From: Prevotella sp.
Lineage (GTDB): Bacteria; Bacteroidota; Bacteroidia; Bacteroidales; Bacteroidaceae
DNA: 16,457 nucleotides
NCBI GenBank assembly: GCA_003447235.1
Contig: DLZV01000034.1
Span: 57,720 to 74,176 of the forward strand
Direction: 5' to 3'
Shown here: positions 16,311 through 16,457 of the stretch, piece by piece
Layout: each line of letters opens with the position of its first letter
Numbering within the stretch: the stretch's first letter is position 1
Translations under genes and position numbers: made by a program
Notes under the pieces: generated by a model
What the model saw: only the letters and a program-made list of their open reading frames with translations
Database searches by the model: none
Told to the model about the DNA's origin: nothing

Positions 16311-16457
16311 ATGAAACAAAATCGCAGTCCCACCAAGTCCGCAGAACGGCGGCTAAACGAATCGGTCACGTATCGGTCTCGTATCGTTTCCGTATCGATC
16401 TCGTATCAATCCCGTATCGTTCTCGTATCGTCCTCCTATCGTTCTCCTATCGTTCTC
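16311..16457 (+). CDS. Possible partial reading frame, truncated by the window end
   Basis: An ATG at 16311 after an A-rich leader opens a frame of 49 codons without a stop to the window edge, starting MKQNRSPTKSAERRLNESV. From codon 17 on it is encoded by the 11-bp tandem array, giving an 11-residue near-repeat (YRSRIVSVSIS, YQSRIVLVSSS). Support is only the promoter, the A-rich upstream region and the lack of a stop. The product is not recognised. The array shows no codon-phase pattern of substitution, so the frame may be a chance opening, with the true gene further downstream. Confidence 0.25.
   Translation, partial: MKQNRSPTKSAERRLNESVTYRSRIVSVSISYQSRIVLVSSSYRSPIVL
16359..16457. repeat. 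11-bp tandem repeat array, nine units, running off the window
   Basis: Successive 11-mers are GAATCGGTCAC, GTATCGGTCTC, GTATCGTTTCC, GTATCGATCTC, GTATCAATCCC, GTATCGTTCTC, GTATCGTCCTC, CTATCGTTCTC, CTATCGTTCTC. The phase never slips, and the last unit ends at the final base of the window, so the array continues. ATC is invariant in every unit and most variation falls at positions 6-10. The last two units are identical, as expected for recent duplication at one end. The unit is not a multiple of three, yet one helical turn long. Confidence 0.85.

Noticed and set aside
16359..16457. CRISPR array
   Set aside because: The 11-bp units are contiguous with no spacers and vary internally, so this is a simple tandem repeat.

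Overview
The window looks like a chromosomal stretch of a Bacteroidales bacterium, most like the Prevotellaceae/Porphyromonadaceae group. Four things point there: five large secreted proteins with C-terminal sorting domains of the type IX secretion system (T9SS), choice-of-anchor J (cleaved adhesin) and Omp28-like domains, promoters matching the Bacteroidetes -33 TTTG / -7 TAnnTTTG pattern, and A-rich translation starts without a Shine-Dalgarno sequence. Coding DNA is GC-rich and the gaps between genes are AT-rich. The genus call is an inference.

Layout. Positions 1-466 hold no convincing gene: a cluster of palindromes (1-81), a 25-bp direct repeat (86-135), and a promoter for the first gene. 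From 467 to 15463 five plus-strand genes follow head to tail: two paralogous multidomain adhesin-like proteins (467-3625, 3765-7025), two Omp28-related proteins (7164-9146, 9245-10972), and a 1445-residue mosaic adhesin (11126-15463). A hairpin terminator candidate follows every gene, and the first and last have their own Bacteroidetes-type -7 boxes, so the cluster is probably several transcription units rather than one operon. All five proteins start with a signal peptide and end with a T9SS sorting domain, so all should be surface-anchored or released. The two Omp28-like proteins differ at the redox site: 9245-10972 has WCPYC, while 7164-9146 has no cysteine there.

The last kilobase (15464-16457) is the least ordinary part. 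It has a strong terminator, a 336-bp element bounded by 31-bp inverted repeats built of CGTCATTW octamers (MITE-like), an AT-rich stretch with a palindrome, and then a compact regulatory region. That region contains three tandem 21/22-bp units sitting exactly between two TAnnTTTG boxes, the second with a textbook TTTG-N20-TAnnTTTG arrangement. A leader hairpin follows, then a possible start codon, then a tandem array of 11-bp units (GTATCGNTCTC-like) that runs off the end of the window. The gene controlled by this region lies mostly or wholly beyond the window.
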